64,000 nt of DNA from assembly GCF_904063055.1 (NCBI RefSeq), contig NZ_CAJFCN010000003.1:518112-582111 (forward strand). Direction: 5' to 3'. The translations under genes and the position numbers were made by a program. The DNA is from Pseudomonas paracarnis. GTDB lineage: Bacteria > Pseudomonadota > Gammaproteobacteria > Pseudomonadales > Pseudomonadaceae. Below are positions 33,848 through 43,489 of the stretch, piece after piece; the first letter of the stretch is position 1; each line of letters starts with the position of its first letter. The notes beneath the pieces are model-generated. The model worked only from the letters and a program-made list of their open reading frames with translations. It had not been told where the DNA came from and did no database searches.

Positions 33848-35572
33848 ATGGCGAAAATCAACCTGGCCCAGCAGTTGGCGTCCACCCTGGAACAAGCGGG
33901 TATCAAGCGTATCTGGGGGCTCACCGGCGACAGCCTCAATGGCCTGACCGACGCCCTGCGCAGCATGGACAGCATCGAGTGGATGCATGTGCGCCACGAG
34001 GAGGTCGCCGCCTTCGCTGCCGGTGCCGAAGCGGCGGCCACCGGCGAGTTGACGGTGTGCGCCGGCAGTTGCGGGCCGGGCAACCTGCATTTGATCAATG
34101 GTTTATTCGATTGCCATCGCAACCATGTGCCGGTGCTGGCGATTGCCGCGCAAATTCCATCTTCGGAGGTTGGCCTGAATTATTTTCAGGAAACCCATCC
34201 CCAGGAACTGTTCAAGGAATGCAGCCACTTTATCGAGCTGGTGAGCAACCCCGAGCAGATGCCTCAGGTGCTGCACCGTGCCATGCGTTCGGCGATCCTC
34301 AACCGAGGCGTGGCGGTGGTGGTGATTCCGGGAGATGTATCGCTGCTGGAGGTGGAAGATAAGCTCAAGCCGTGGCCGGCCTTGCACGCACCGCGCACCC
34401 TGCCGGTTGAGCAGGACTTGCAGCGCCTCACCGACATGCTCCAGAGCAGCGAGAAAGTCACTCTGCTGTGTGGCAGCGGCTGTGCCGGTGCCCACGATCA
34501 AGTGGTGGCGCTGGCCGACGCCCTCGGCGCGCCGGTGGTGCACGCACTGAGGGGCAAGGAGCATGTGGAGTGGGATAACCCGTTCGACGTCGGCATGACC
34601 GGCCTGATCGGTTTCAGCTCCGGCTACCACGCCATGCTCGATTGCGACACCTTGGTCATGCTCGGCACCGACTTCCCTTATCGCCAGTTCTACCCGACCG
34701 ACGCCAGGATCATCCAGGTGGACCGCAACCCCCAAGCCCTGGGGCGTCGTGCGACCCTGGATCTGGGCATCGCCGCCGACGTCAGTGAAACCATCGCCGC
34801 GCTGTTGCCGCGCCTGACCCGCAAGACCGATCGCAGCTTCCTCGAGACCTCCCTCAAGCACTACGAAAAGGCCCGCCAAGGCCTGGATGACCTGGCGCAA
34901 CCGTCCAAGGCCGGCCGGCCAATCCATCCCCAGTATGTGGCGCGCTTGCTCAGCGAACTGGCCGATGATGATGCGATCTTTACCGCCGATGTCGGCTCAC
35001 CCACCGTGTGGGCAGCGCGTTATCTGAAGATGAACGGCAAGCGCCGGCTGATCGGCTCGTTCAACCATGGCTCGATGGCCAACGCCATGCCTCAGGCTAT
35101 CGGCGCCCAGGCGGCGTTCCCTGGACGGCAGGTGATCTCGATGTCTGGGGACGGTGGTTTCACCATGTTGATGGGGGACTTCATTTCCCTGGCGCAACTG
35201 CAATTGCCGGTCAAACTCGTGGTGTTCAACAATTCGTCCCTGGGCTTCGTCGCCATGGAGATGAAGGCTGCGGGTTACCTGGACACCGGCACCGAGCTGA
35301 AAAACCCGGACTTCGCGGCCATGTCCAATGCCATGGGCATTTTGGGCATACGTGTGGAGCAATCCGAAGACCTGGAGCCGGCACTGCGCCGAGCCCTGGC
35401 CCACGATGGCCCGGTGTTGGTGGATGTGGTGACCGCGACACAGGAACTGGTGATGCCGCCGAGCATCAAGCTGGAACAGGCCAAGGGGTTCAGCCTGTAC
35501 ATGCTCAAGGCGGTGATGAGCGGGCGTGGCGATGAGGTTATCGAACTGGCACGCACCAACTGGTTGCGATAA
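33848..35572 (+). CDS. poxB: Pyruvate dehydrogenase (quinone), PoxB-type
   Basis: This 574-residue thiamine-diphosphate and FAD enzyme decarboxylates pyruvate to acetate, passing electrons to ubiquinone at the membrane. The catalytic Glu region is [15 protein letters not shown] near residue 48. The ThDP motif runs [19 protein letters not shown] through to VVFNNSSLG. The C-terminal segment that in E. coli PoxB mediates membrane binding appears present. The ATG at 33848 follows TGGAG; an upstream TTG in frame is less likely. A REP hairpin pair follows. Confidence 0.93.
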   Translation: MAKINLAQQLASTLEQAGIKRIWGLTGDSLNGLTDALRSMDSIEWMHVRHEEVAAFAAGAEAAATGELTVCAGSCGPGNLHLINGLFDCHRNHVPVLAIAAQIPSSEVGLNYFQETHPQELFKECSHFIELVSNPEQMPQVLHRAMRSAILNRGVAVVVIPGDVSLLEVEDKLKPWPALHAPRTLPVEQDLQRLTDMLQSSEKVTLLCGSGCAGAHDQVVALADALGAPVVHALRGKEHVEWDNPFDVGMTGLIGFSSGYHAMLDCDTLVMLGTDFPYRQFYPTDARIIQVDRNPQALGRRATLDLGIAADVSETIAALLPRLTRKTDRSFLETSLKHYEKARQGLDDLAQPSKAGRPIHPQYVARLLSELADDDAIFTADVGSPTVWAARYLKMNGKRRLIGSFNHGSMANAMPQAIGAQAAFPGRQVISMSGDGGFTMLMGDFISLAQLQLPVKLVVFNNSSLGFVAMEMKAAGYLDTGTELKNPDFAAMSNAMGILGIRVEQSEDLEPALRRALAHDGPVLVDVVTATQELVMPPSIKLEQAKGFSLYMLKAVMSGRGDEVIELARTNWLR

Positions 35573-35579
35573 CCCCATT

Positions 35580-35666
35580 GTGGGAGCGGGCTTGCTCGCG
35601 AAGGCGGTGTATCAGCCGATGATGTCTCTGCTGAACCACCGCCTTCGCGAGCAAGCCCGCTCCCAC
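35580..35666. repeat. REP doublet (inverted pair)
   Basis: Two nearly perfect 30-base arms face each other across about 27 bases: GTGGGAGCGGGCTTGCTCGC at the start and its inverse at the end. This is the standard Pseudomonas REP pair, lying between convergent poxB and the flavin reductase gene, where it can help terminate or stabilise both transcripts. Confidence 0.9.
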
Positions 35667-35685
35667 ATTTGAGCGCATTGCCAAA

Positions 35686-36243
35686 TCAATCCTTCTGTTT
35701 TTCTACCCACTTACCGTAGGCATCGATGAATGCCTGCAGGAACGGCTTGGTCTTTTCCGACACCTTCCCCGCCTCATCGAACACACTGCCTGCCCCGCCC
35801 AGATAGGCTTCCGGCTGTTGCATGCACCACACATCCAGGAACACCAGGGACTGGCGCAAATGGTGGTTGGCGCCAAAACCGCCAATGGCACCCGGCGACA
35901 CGCTGATGATCGCCCCGGGCTTGCCACTCCAGGCGCTTTGCCCGTATGGGCGCGAGCCCACGTCAATGGCATTTTTCAAGGCCGCCGGCACGGAGCGGTT
36001 GTATTCGGGGGTGACGAACAGCACCGCGTCGGATGAACTCACTTGTTTGCGGAAAGTACTGTAGGCTGCGGGCGGTGTTGCACCGTCGATGTCCTCGTTG
36101 TAGAGCGGCAAGTCGCCGATTTCAACAATGTTCAACTTGAGATTGGCGGGGGCCAGTTCGGCCAGGGCCAGGGCGACCTTGCGGTTGATCGACTCTTTTC
36201 TCAAGCTGCCCACCAGGACGGCAATCGTGTAGACCTTGCTCAT
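35686..36243 (-). CDS. NADPH-dependent FMN reductase (ChrR/azoreductase-like)
   Basis: This 185-residue flavodoxin-fold reductase has the phosphate-binding loop GSLRKESINRKVA near residues 12-24 and the flavin-site motif PEYNRSVPAALKNAID near 79-94. Members reduce quinones, chromate or azo compounds as an antioxidant defence. It is single and convergent with poxB. The 230 bases upstream, to the next gene, hold no recognised element. Confidence 0.92.
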   Translation of the reverse strand: MSKVYTIAVLVGSLRKESINRKVALALAELAPANLKLNIVEIGDLPLYNEDIDGATPPAAYSTFRKQVSSSDAVLFVTPEYNRSVPAALKNAIDVGSRPYGQSAWSGKPGAIISVSPGAIGGFGANHHLRQSLVFLDVWCMQQPEAYLGGAGSVFDEAGKVSEKTKPFLQAFIDAYGKWVEKQKD

Positions 36244-36470
36244 TGAGGTTTCCCGACTTCTGAATAAAGGAGCTTGTAGTTATAGAGGCTTCGCGACGCG
36301 TTCACCAGAGGGTTGTGCGGATTCCCTCGACGTTTTCCTTGCAAGCACTTGCGTAGGAAGCGTCTGAAAATATCAGCGAATAGTATTTTTTTCTTATAGG
36401 TAAACTACCCCGCTCCCTGACGGTCTACAGAACCGCAAATCGAGTGTTTATCTCCAGAGGTTCTAAACAG

Positions 36471-36707
36471 ATGGCTGCAGTACTTGTTGGACAGTTTCAT
36501 GCCAGAGACGCGGAAGGCCGCGTGTATTCGGTGCATGAGTTTCAGGAATCCAACCCGGCGCAAGGCGACCTGGCCGGATCGACGCCCACCACGACCTACA
36601 AGCTGGCCATTGGCGACCGTGTAGAAAAGCTGGAAGGTGATGAATTCAAACTGATCCAGTCGGGCACCATTCTCGTGCGCGAGTCCGAAACCACTCTGGC
36701 ATCGTAA
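36471..36707 (+). CDS. Conserved small hypothetical protein
   Basis: This 78-residue protein begins MAAVLVGQFHARDAEGRVYS and ends with VRESETTLAS. It is predicted to be soluble and mostly beta-strand. AGAGG lies about 11 bases before the chosen ATG; an upstream in-frame GTG has no ribosome site. I do not recognise a named family or function. It is convergent with the next membrane protein gene. Confidence 0.75.
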   Translation: MAAVLVGQFHARDAEGRVYSVHEFQESNPAQGDLAGSTPTTTYKLAIGDRVEKLEGDEFKLIQSGTILVRESETTLAS

Positions 36708-36756
36708 GCGCTTGCCTTGTTCACCTGCTCAGTCCTGGGGGCTGGGCTGGGGAAGC

Positions 36757-37095
36757 TCATGGGCGGCGGATCTGCGTCATCTCTATGCCCTGTTCGTCTT
36801 GCTTGAGCGTCACCAGCACCTGGCCGTGCTCCCCTTGCACGGTAAACATCGAGCGCTTGTAACCTGCTGCGTTGTACGCGGGGTAAGCCTCCACCTCCCT
36901 GATCAAGCTGATCCCCACGACTGCGCCCACCTGCTCGCCCACCTGTTGCTGGGAGCGAATAAAGGCTTCCAGTGCGAGATTGTCCGGCGTCGGTTCATCC
37001 TGATGATTGAAGAAGTAAGCCGCCAGGCCTCCCACGGTCACCAGGACCACGAGTTGCTTGGCCGTTACCCCGAAGAAAGTCGAGGGTAGAGGCAT
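36757..37095 (-). CDS. Hypothetical membrane-anchored protein
   Basis: This 112-residue protein has a single N-terminal hydrophobic helix (residues 12-28, AKQLVVLVTVGGLAAYFF). A small soluble domain follows with YKRSMFTVQGEHGQVLVTL near the end. It is probably an inner-membrane-anchored periplasmic protein. No family was recognised. The ribosome site before the ATG is weak. Confidence 0.65.
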   Translation of the reverse strand: MPLPSTFFGVTAKQLVVLVTVGGLAAYFFNHQDEPTPDNLALEAFIRSQQQVGEQVGAVVGISLIREVEAYPAYNAAGYKRSMFTVQGEHGQVLVTLKQDEQGIEMTQIRRP

Positions 37096-37196
37096 ATGAG
37101 ACCAGACCTGTTTTTTATTTTAAGTACCGGCAAACCGGCAGGGGTCGTTGCTGATCAGACCCGCCATTCTAATGGGGTCCTGGCTGAGCGCCATAG

Positions 37197-37223
37197 GCCG
37201 GGACGACCCCGGCAGTCTTTTTT
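37197..37223 (+). terminator. Rho-independent terminator upstream of the LysR gene
   Basis: GCCGGG (37197-37202) pairs with CCCGGC (37208-37213) around 5 bases and is followed by AGTCTTTTTT. The nearest upstream plus-strand gene ends about 490 bases away, so it may end an unannotated transcript or serve as a leader attenuator for the LysR gene starting at 37279. Confidence 0.6.
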
Positions 37224-37278
37224 GCGCACGAAGGCCTGCGCCATTGAATCCCCTGCGCACTGCACATAGACTCCGGCC

Positions 37279-38187
37279 ATGCGTTTACGTCATATCGAAG
37301 TGATTCAGGCCATCTTGCAGACCGGCCACCTCGGCACCGCCGCCGAGTGGTTGCAACTCCCCGTGGGCGATGTAGACGCCACCCTCAAGGATGCCGAGCA
37401 GCAACTGGGCTTCATGCTGTTCGCCAGCGTGCGCGGGCGCTTGCAGGCCACGCGGGAAACCCTGGAGTTGCAGGCACAAATCACAACTCTGTATGAAGCC
37501 CTGGAGCCGTTGCAACGCCTTGCCAGCCGCTTGAAACACCATCATGCTCCGCCCCTGCGCGCCCTCTGCACACCGCCGTTGGCCAACCAACTGTTGCCGC
37601 AGAGCATTGCCGCGCTGCGTCGACGCTTCCAGGACATGCCGTGCAACCTGTCGAGCCGGCCAGTTGGCCAGATCATCAACAGCCTGCTGTTGCATGAAGC
37701 CGATGTGGGCCTGAGCCTGCATGACCCAGAACACCCCCATATCCAGAGCACGGTGCTGGGCCAAGGCAAATTGCAGTTGCTGGCCCCCCATGGCTGGCTC
37801 AAGCCCAAGCAAAAATACATTGCGCTGCAGGAGTTGGCCGGCCAGTCGTTGATCGGCCTTGAAGGCCATGATCCGCTCAGCCGTTTGCTGGACGCCAAGC
37901 TGCATGCCCTACGGCCGGTGCCCGTGGTGCAGACGCGCGTACAAACCTACCCGATGATGCGCGGCCTGGTGGAAGCCGGAGAAGGCCTGGCGATTGTCGA
38001 CCCGTTCACCGCCTTGGGTGCACGCGAGTCCGGGCTTGATGCGTGCCCGGTTTCACCACCGATAGTGGTCAGCCTGTATGCGTTGACCTTGAAAGACGCT
38101 GCGCCCTCCCCGGCATTGAATGCGCTGCTGGAGATCGTCATCCAGAAAGCCGAAAGCCTGCTTGGCAACGACACCAAGCCCCTGTAG
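37279..38187 (+). CDS. LysR-family transcriptional regulator
   Basis: This 302-residue regulator has an N-terminal winged helix-turn-helix (MRLRHIEVIQAILQTGHLGTA). Its helix-turn-helix is somewhat divergent from the LysR consensus (WLQLPVGDVDATLKDAEQQL). A substrate-binding-type effector domain follows from about residue 95. Its target genes are not evident: the downstream GNAT gene is convergent, and the upstream gene is divergent and hypothetical. The family usually autoregulates. Confidence 0.88.
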   Translation: MRLRHIEVIQAILQTGHLGTAAEWLQLPVGDVDATLKDAEQQLGFMLFASVRGRLQATRETLELQAQITTLYEALEPLQRLASRLKHHHAPPLRALCTPPLANQLLPQSIAALRRRFQDMPCNLSSRPVGQIINSLLLHEADVGLSLHDPEHPHIQSTVLGQGKLQLLAPHGWLKPKQKYIALQELAGQSLIGLEGHDPLSRLLDAKLHALRPVPVVQTRVQTYPMMRGLVEAGEGLAIVDPFTALGARESGLDACPVSPPIVVSLYALTLKDAAPSPALNALLEIVIQKAESLLGNDTKPL

Positions 38188-38191
38188 GAGG

Positions 38192-38773
38192 TCAGACCGC
38201 CTCCACTTGCGCCTTGAACAACCGATACCAGAAAATCGCGACCTCGCGGGTTTGCGGGTCAATCCCGCGATAACGCAGTTGATCGATGCCGCCCATTACA
38301 TAGCCACAACGCTCATACAGGCGACAGGCGCCGAGGTTGTTGTTCTGGGTCTCAAGCATCATGCCCGGCAGGTTCTTCTTGCGAGCCCAGAACTGCGCCA
38401 CGTCCAACAACGACTTGGCCACGCCATGTCGACGCGCCGGTAACGCCACAGCCAACTCGTCAACATGGGCGAAACCGTTCCAGTTGGTGCTGACCACGAT
38501 ATGCCCCACTGCGCGGTCATCCAGGTACGCCATGAAGATCGAGCTGTCGGCGGCATCACGAAAACTGGCGAATTCTTCCGGGTCGATGCCATAGCACTTG
38601 CGGTACGGCAGCACTTTTTCCACCGGCCATTGGTCGACGCGCTGGCCCATTTGCGGCACCCCATAGGCGCTGACTTCAAAGCTGAAATCGTTGCCCCACA
38701 CATAGGCGTCAAAACCTTCGTCGGCGACTCGTACACTGAGCCCTGGATACTTCGGGTTCATCACAGCTTGCAT
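38192..38773 (-). CDS. GNAT-family N-acetyltransferase
   Basis: This 193-residue protein has a GNAT fold in its C-terminal half: AVGHIVVSTNW, then VDELAVALPARRHGVAKSLL for the acetyl-CoA loop and LGACRLYERCGYVMGG near the end. The ATG at 38773 follows AAGGAAG and lies 8 bases after the ldcA stop, so the two genes form an operon. A role in acetylating polyamines or lysine-derived products is possible from context but is not shown by sequence. Confidence 0.85.
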   Translation of the reverse strand: MQAVMNPKYPGLSVRVADEGFDAYVWGNDFSFEVSAYGVPQMGQRVDQWPVEKVLPYRKCYGIDPEEFASFRDAADSSIFMAYLDDRAVGHIVVSTNWNGFAHVDELAVALPARRHGVAKSLLDVAQFWARKKNLPGMMLETQNNNLGACRLYERCGYVMGGIDQLRYRGIDPQTREVAIFWYRLFKAQVEAV

Positions 38774-38781
38774 AAACTTCC

Positions 38782-41037
38782 TTAACCCTTGATGCAATCG
38801 ACGGTGTAACGACGGCCACTGCCGTCATCTTCGTGTTGCAGCCCATGCACATCCGCGACAAAACCGGGGAAACTGCTATCGAACGTGCGGGCAAATGCCA
38901 GGTAATCGATGATTGAACGGGTTGACTCGGTGAAGCGTTCGCCGGGCATGATCAGTGGTATGCCCGGCGGGTATGGCACCAGCATCACGGCGGCGATGCG
39001 TCCGGCCAAGGCATCGATGCAGACCGCCTCCACCTCGCCCCTGACCAGTTGGTCGTAGGCATCGGCGGGTTTCATCGCGATTTGCGGTAATACCGTATAC
39101 ATACGTTTGAGGTGCCTGGCCGTGGCATTGCTACGGTAACAGCTGTGCAACTGGTCGCAAAGGTCGCGCAGCCCCAGGCCTTGATAACGCGCCGGGCCTT
39201 GGGCATACACCGACGGCAAGCAACTGGCCAGGCTGACATTGGCATCGTAGCTACGCTTGAACTCCAGCAACTCAGTGAGCAAGGTGCTCCATTTGCCTTT
39301 GGTAATGCCCATGGAAAACAGCACGAGGAACGAATACAGCCCAGTCTTCTCCACTACCAGACCGCGCTCCCAGAGGAACTTGCTGACCACTGCGGCGGGA
39401 ATCCCGCAATCGCTCAAGGCCCCTCCGGCGTTGAGGCCAGGCATCACCAGCGTGACTTTGATCGGGTCCAGCAATACGTAGTCTTCGACCACGTCGCTAA
39501 AGCCATGCCATTCATCCCCAGGGTGCAACAGCCAATCCGCCGTGGCGACCCGGTCGATGCCCGCGACCGAGGGTGGCTGCCAGATGGAGAACCACCAGTC
39601 TTGGGCCGCTATATGCTGGCGCAAGTTGGCCAGGGCACGACGAAAACTCAAGGCCTCGTCGAACATTTCCTGAAGCAGCGAGCGTCCGGCCGGACCCTCC
39701 ATCATTGCCGAGGCCACATCCAGCGACGCGATGATGCTGTATTGCGGCGAGGTGGAGATATGCATCATGAAGGCTTCATTGAAGCGGTCACGGTCCAGTT
39801 GCCGTGCGCCGCCGTCCTGCACGTGGATCATCGACGCCTGGCTGAATGCCGCCAGCAACTTATGCGTACTGTGGGTGGTGAACACCAAGGGGCTGTCCGG
39901 CGTGCGCGAGGTGCCCATGCCATAGCGCCCGGCGAAGAACTCGTGAAAGGCAGCATAGGCATACCAGGCCTCATCAAAGTGCAGCACCTCGACACTGTTG
40001 CCCAGTTGCTGCTTGATCAGTTCAGCGTTGTAACACAGGCCGTCATAGGTGGAGTTGGTCACCACCGCCAATTTCACTTTCGGTGGTCGCCCACGGGTCA
40101 AGGGGCTGGCGTTGATCTTGGCGCGGATCGACTCTGGGCTGAATTCGCTCAGGGGGATAGGGCCGATGATCCCGAGCTCGTTGCGCTCCGGGCACAGGTA
40201 CAGCGGGATCGCGCCGGTCATGATGATCGAATGCAACACCGACTTGTGGCAATTGCGGTCCACCAGCACCAGGTCATCGCGCCCCACCATGGAATGCCAG
40301 ACGATCTTGTTGGCGGTGGACGTGCCGTTGATCACGAAGAACGTATGGTCGGCGCCAAAGTTGCGCGCGGCGCGGGCCTCGGCTTCGGCCAAAGGCCCGG
40401 TGTGATCGAGCAGCGAGCCCAGTTCGGGCACCGACACCGACAAGTCAGAGCGCAGGGTGTTTTCCCCAAAGAACTGATGAAAGGCCTGCCCCACCGGGCT
40501 TTTGCGATAGGCCACGCCACCGCCATGACCGGGGGTGTGCCAGGAATAATTGGAGTCGGCGGTGTGTTGCACCAGCGCCTTGAAGAACGGCGGCAACAGG
40601 CCATCCAGGTACGTGCGTGCGGCGCGGGCGACTTGGCGCGCCAGAAACGGCACGGTGTCTTCGAACAGATAAAGGATGCCGCGCAGTTGGTTGAGCTCGC
40701 TCATGGCATCGGCGGGCGCGTTTTCCAGCGTGACTTGCTCGCCCAGCGCAAAGATCGGCAGGTTGGGTGCGCGCAGGCGCGCCAAGCGAATCAACTCCAC
40801 CATGTTCTGCAACAGATGGGTGTTTTCCCCGGCGCCTTCGGCGGCAATCAGCATGCAGGCCAGGCCGTGATGGGTAGCGGCCACTAGCCGCCCCTCGGCG
40901 TAGTCCACCGCAGAAAAAATACTGAAGCCCTCCTGTTCCAACTCCCTGGCGATGCCTCGAACCCGGTCACCGGCAACGGTGTCGGCCTTGATGTCACGGT
41001 GCACGATCAGAACGGGGAACTTCAGGTCCTTGTACAT
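38782..41037 (-). CDS. ldcA: Lysine decarboxylase LdcA (Orn/Lys/Arg decarboxylase fold-type I)
   Basis: This PLP enzyme decarboxylates L-lysine to cadaverine. At 751 residues it has the length I recall for P. aeruginosa LdcA. The PLP-lysine region reads THSTHKLLAAFSQASMIHV. The N-terminal wing domain begins MYKDLKFPVLIVHRD. The ATG at 41037 was chosen because it starts the conserved domain and follows CGGAG; the open frame extends 87 codons upstream through REP sequence and is not coding there. The order with dnaQ and rnhA downstream matches P. aeruginosa, supporting LdcA over a generic arginine decarboxylase. Substrate preference is inferred. Confidence 0.85.
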   Translation of the reverse strand: MYKDLKFPVLIVHRDIKADTVAGDRVRGIARELEQEGFSIFSAVDYAEGRLVAATHHGLACMLIAAEGAGENTHLLQNMVELIRLARLRAPNLPIFALGEQVTLENAPADAMSELNQLRGILYLFEDTVPFLARQVARAARTYLDGLLPPFFKALVQHTADSNYSWHTPGHGGGVAYRKSPVGQAFHQFFGENTLRSDLSVSVPELGSLLDHTGPLAEAEARAARNFGADHTFFVINGTSTANKIVWHSMVGRDDLVLVDRNCHKSVLHSIIMTGAIPLYLCPERNELGIIGPIPLSEFSPESIRAKINASPLTRGRPPKVKLAVVTNSTYDGLCYNAELIKQQLGNSVEVLHFDEAWYAYAAFHEFFAGRYGMGTSRTPDSPLVFTTHSTHKLLAAFSQASMIHVQDGGARQLDRDRFNEAFMMHISTSPQYSIIASLDVASAMMEGPAGRSLLQEMFDEALSFRRALANLRQHIAAQDWWFSIWQPPSVAGIDRVATADWLLHPGDEWHGFSDVVEDYVLLDPIKVTLVMPGLNAGGALSDCGIPAAVVSKFLWERGLVVEKTGLYSFLVLFSMGITKGKWSTLLTELLEFKRSYDANVSLASCLPSVYAQGPARYQGLGLRDLCDQLHSCYRSNATARHLKRMYTVLPQIAMKPADAYDQLVRGEVEAVCIDALAGRIAAVMLVPYPPGIPLIMPGERFTESTRSIIDYLAFARTFDSSFPGFVADVHGLQHEDDGSGRRYTVDCIKG

Positions 41038-41099
41038 GAGCACTCTTACTCCGGAGGCTTTGCACAAAGGGTAGAAGCTGGAAGCAGATGTGGCGAATG

Positions 41100-41600
41100 A
41101 AGATTTCACAGGTGGTCGAGAGGTATCTACATAAGTCGCGAGGGAGCTTGCTCCCGTGACGGCCCGCCTGCCGGGCCATACCTGCCTCACACCCGCGATC
41201 AAACTGTGGGAGCTGGCTTGCTCGCGAATGCGGCCTGCCAGCCGACACTTATCTACCTGAGGCTCCGCAATCCAAATGTGGGTGGGCTGGGCCGGCATTC
41301 CGGCTTTTCCAAAGTGACCCGCTGTCAGAGCGGAACGCTAAGTGGCCGTCACCGCAGGAATGGAGATGTACCCAATCCAACCGTGTTGACTGTCAGGCCG
41401 CATTCGCGAGCAAGCCCGCTCCCACAATTTGATCGCGGGGCGTCAGGTCGATAGGCGTTGGCTGGCAGGCCGCTATCGCAGGCAAGCCAGCTCCCACAGT
41501 TTGATCGCGCAGCGTCAGGTAGATAGGTATTGGCTGGCAGGCCGCCACGGGAGCAAGCTCCCTCGCCACAGATGCAACTGTGTAAGTACCCATGGCTGCA
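41100..41600. repeat. REP cluster between ldcA and dnaQ
   Basis: This 500-base gene-free stretch is packed with REP units. A GGGAGCTTGCTCCC hairpin lies near 41142-41157. A GTGGGAGCTGGCTTGCTCGC arm starts near 41208, with inverse partners near 41400-41428. A partly duplicated block with CTCCCACA at 41419 and again at 41491 (period 72 bases) includes the shared text GATAGG(C/T)(G/A)TTGGCTGGCAGG. A last arm near 41545-41570 closes the cluster. Such clusters are REPIN-like and dispersed by RAYT transposases; no RAYT gene is in the window. Confidence 0.8.
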
Positions 41601-41621
41601 AGCCTGCTCCTACATGAGCGG

Positions 41622-42368
41622 TTATTGCTGAGTGAGTTGAGTCCACAACGCCGGCGCACCGGCTGCCTTGGCGATCGCTTCCAAGCGTGCCGCATGCTCG
41701 GCCAGGTCCTGCTCGCTGGCACGGATGATCGGCGTCGGTTTGCGATCAGCTGGCAAGCGGCGGATTTCCGAAGGGCGGTTGCCCGAGCCTTCCGCCGAAC
41801 CGCTGCCATCGGACGCATTACCGGCCAGGGACAGGCTGGTCTGCCCGCCGGTCATGGTCAGATAAACGTCGGCCAGGATCTCGGAGTCGAGCAAGGCGCC
41901 GTGGAGTTCACGGCCGGAGTTGTCGACGCCATAGCGCTTGCACAAGGCATCGAGGCTGTTGCGTTGGCCCGGGTGACGCTCGCGGGCCATCATCAAGGTA
42001 TCGAGGATCGTACAGTGCTGGGAGATGTCCGCACGGTCGGTCTGCCCCATCAGGGCAAATTCGTTATTGATGAAGCCGATGTCGAACGCCGCGTTATGGA
42101 TGATCAACTGGGCGCCATTAATGAATTCGAAGAACTCATCGGCCACTTCGGCGAAGCGCGGCTTGCCCTTGAGGAATTCGTCGGTGATGCCGTGGACGCC
42201 AATCGCGCCCTCATCACTGTCGCGGTCCGGTTGCAGGTAGACGTGGAAGTGGCGGCCGGTCAGGCGGCGCCCCATCAGTTCGACACAGCCGATTTCGATG
42301 ATCCGGTGACCATCGGTCACCGGCATGCCGGTGGTTTCGGTATCGAGTACAACAGATCGGATGGCCAT
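41622..42368 (-). CDS. dnaQ: DNA polymerase III epsilon subunit (3'-5' proofreading exonuclease)
   Basis: DnaQ proofreads replication errors within the Pol III core. The 248-residue protein has the DEDDh motifs: VVLDTETTGM near residue 6 (ExoI), the ExoII region IIHNAAFDIGFIN near 93-105, and ExoIII HCTILDTLMMARERHPGQ. The later C-terminal tail (about residues 185-248) is a low-complexity linker and polymerase-alpha-binding segment. It lies downstream of rnhA, separated by a small oppositely oriented DUF2388 gene. Confidence 0.96.
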   Translation of the reverse strand: MAIRSVVLDTETTGMPVTDGHRIIEIGCVELMGRRLTGRHFHVYLQPDRDSDEGAIGVHGITDEFLKGKPRFAEVADEFFEFINGAQLIIHNAAFDIGFINNEFALMGQTDRADISQHCTILDTLMMARERHPGQRNSLDALCKRYGVDNSGRELHGALLDSEILADVYLTMTGGQTSLSLAGNASDGSGSAEGSGNRPSEIRRLPADRKPTPIIRASEQDLAEHAARLEAIAKAAGAPALWTQLTQQ

Positions 42369-42564
42369 CAGGGTTCAGCTCTCAACGGTTCGGTACAGTT
42401 CAAGGGGCGGGATATTAGCACGCTCTGTAAACGAAGCGCCCATGGCACCCAACCACCGGTGGACACCCAACAGTTATTTACAAGATTTCGCAAACTTGCT
42501 GCGGATTGCTACGCCCCTCATCGCTAACCTGCGCGCCTCCTCCAGATACGGAATTCCCTGACTC

Positions 42565-42870
42565 ATGTTCAACCTGAAATGGCTGTTCATCCCCTGCCTG
42601 TTCAGCGCTGCCGGTGCGCAAGCCACCAGTTTCGTGATGACCACTGACGCCTTGGTGAGCCTGTCGATGAGTGCCACGGGCGGCACCAGCAGCAGCTTCA
42701 AGGACGACAAGATTGTGCTGGCGGCCAAGGCCGATGCCGCCTCGTTTGTCGCAAGCGAAGGTGCAATACGCGGTGCTCAACTAGAGTCAGCCTTGCGGCA
42801 TATTCGCCAGACGAGAGTGGACCTGCGATACACGGACGAACAACTCGCCCGTGCGATCCTGGCTCTGTAA
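42565..42870 (+). CDS. DUF2388 family exported protein
   Basis: This 101-residue protein has a signal peptide (MFNLKWLFIPCLFSAAGAQA) followed by the DUF2388 pattern: SFVMTTDALVSLSM, then SSSFKDDKIVLAAKADAASF, then VASEGAIRGAQLESALRHI. DUF2388 is a Pseudomonas-enriched family of unknown function. The gene is inserted between dnaQ and rnhA on the opposite strand. The flanking 196 and 135 bases show no other feature. Confidence 0.88.
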   Translation: MFNLKWLFIPCLFSAAGAQATSFVMTTDALVSLSMSATGGTSSSFKDDKIVLAAKADAASFVASEGAIRGAQLESALRHIRQTRVDLRYTDEQLARAILAL

Positions 42871-43005
42871 GCGACAACAATCACGGGATGTTTGTGATCA
42901 GGCCAACGTCTGCCTGCCTGAAGCTCAATGCCGTGCGGGTAGATTCGCCACACGCGATGGCGGCGGTGAAGCAGCGGCTCGAGCGGCCGCTGCGGTGTCG
43001 CTGAC

Positions 43006-43458
43006 TCAGCTCTGCTTGTAGCCGCGCACTTCATCCACGCCACGGTTGGCCAACTGGTCGGCGCGCTCGTTGCCAGGGTGGCCAATGTGCCCGCGTACCC
43101 ATTTCCACGTGATGTCGTGACGGTTGCACTGTTCATCGAGCAATTGCCACAGGTCGGCGTTCTTGACCGGCTCCTTGGCCGCTGTCTTCCAGCCACGTTT
43201 TTTCCAGTTGACCATCCACTCGTTGATGCCCTTCATCACGTACTGCGAGTCGGTCACCAGGAGTACGTTGCAGCGCCGCTTGAGTTCTTCGAGGCCGCGA
43301 ATCGCGCCCATCAGTTCCATGCGGTTATTGGTGGTATTGGCTTCGCCGCCCCACAATTCCTTCTCCACGCCCTTGCACACCAGCAAGGCGCCCCAGCCGC
43401 CCGGGCCGGGGTTGCCCTTGCAGGCGCCATCGGTGAAGAGTTCTACGCTATCGGTCAT
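43006..43458 (-). CDS. rnhA: Ribonuclease HI
   Basis: RNase HI cleaves the RNA strand of RNA-DNA hybrids. The 150-residue protein starts [20 protein letters not shown], with the first catalytic Asp in FTDGA. It continues with NRMELMGAI carrying the catalytic Glu, [11 protein letters not shown] with the second Asp, and [15 protein letters not shown] with the last His and Asp. All catalytic residues are present. The methyltransferase gene lies upstream on the same strand. Confidence 0.97.
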   Translation of the reverse strand: MTDSVELFTDGACKGNPGPGGWGALLVCKGVEKELWGGEANTTNNRMELMGAIRGLEELKRRCNVLLVTDSQYVMKGINEWMVNWKKRGWKTAAKEPVKNADLWQLLDEQCNRHDITWKWVRGHIGHPGNERADQLANRGVDEVRGYKQS

Positions 43459-43489
43459 CGGTTATTCGGCCTGAAATCAAAAAGAGGTT

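Noticed and set aside
39112..40887. 591-codon plus-strand open frame opposite ldcA
   Set aside because: It is a shadow of the decarboxylase reading frame; there is no ribosome site or known domain.
41038..41298. N-terminal extension of ldcA by 87 codons
   Set aside because: The extension reads through REP sequence, has no conserved residues, and a good ribosome site precedes the ATG at 41037.
41393..41576. Possible CRISPR array
   Set aside because: There are only two to three imperfect copies, made of inverted REP arms with no uniform spacers and no cas genes.
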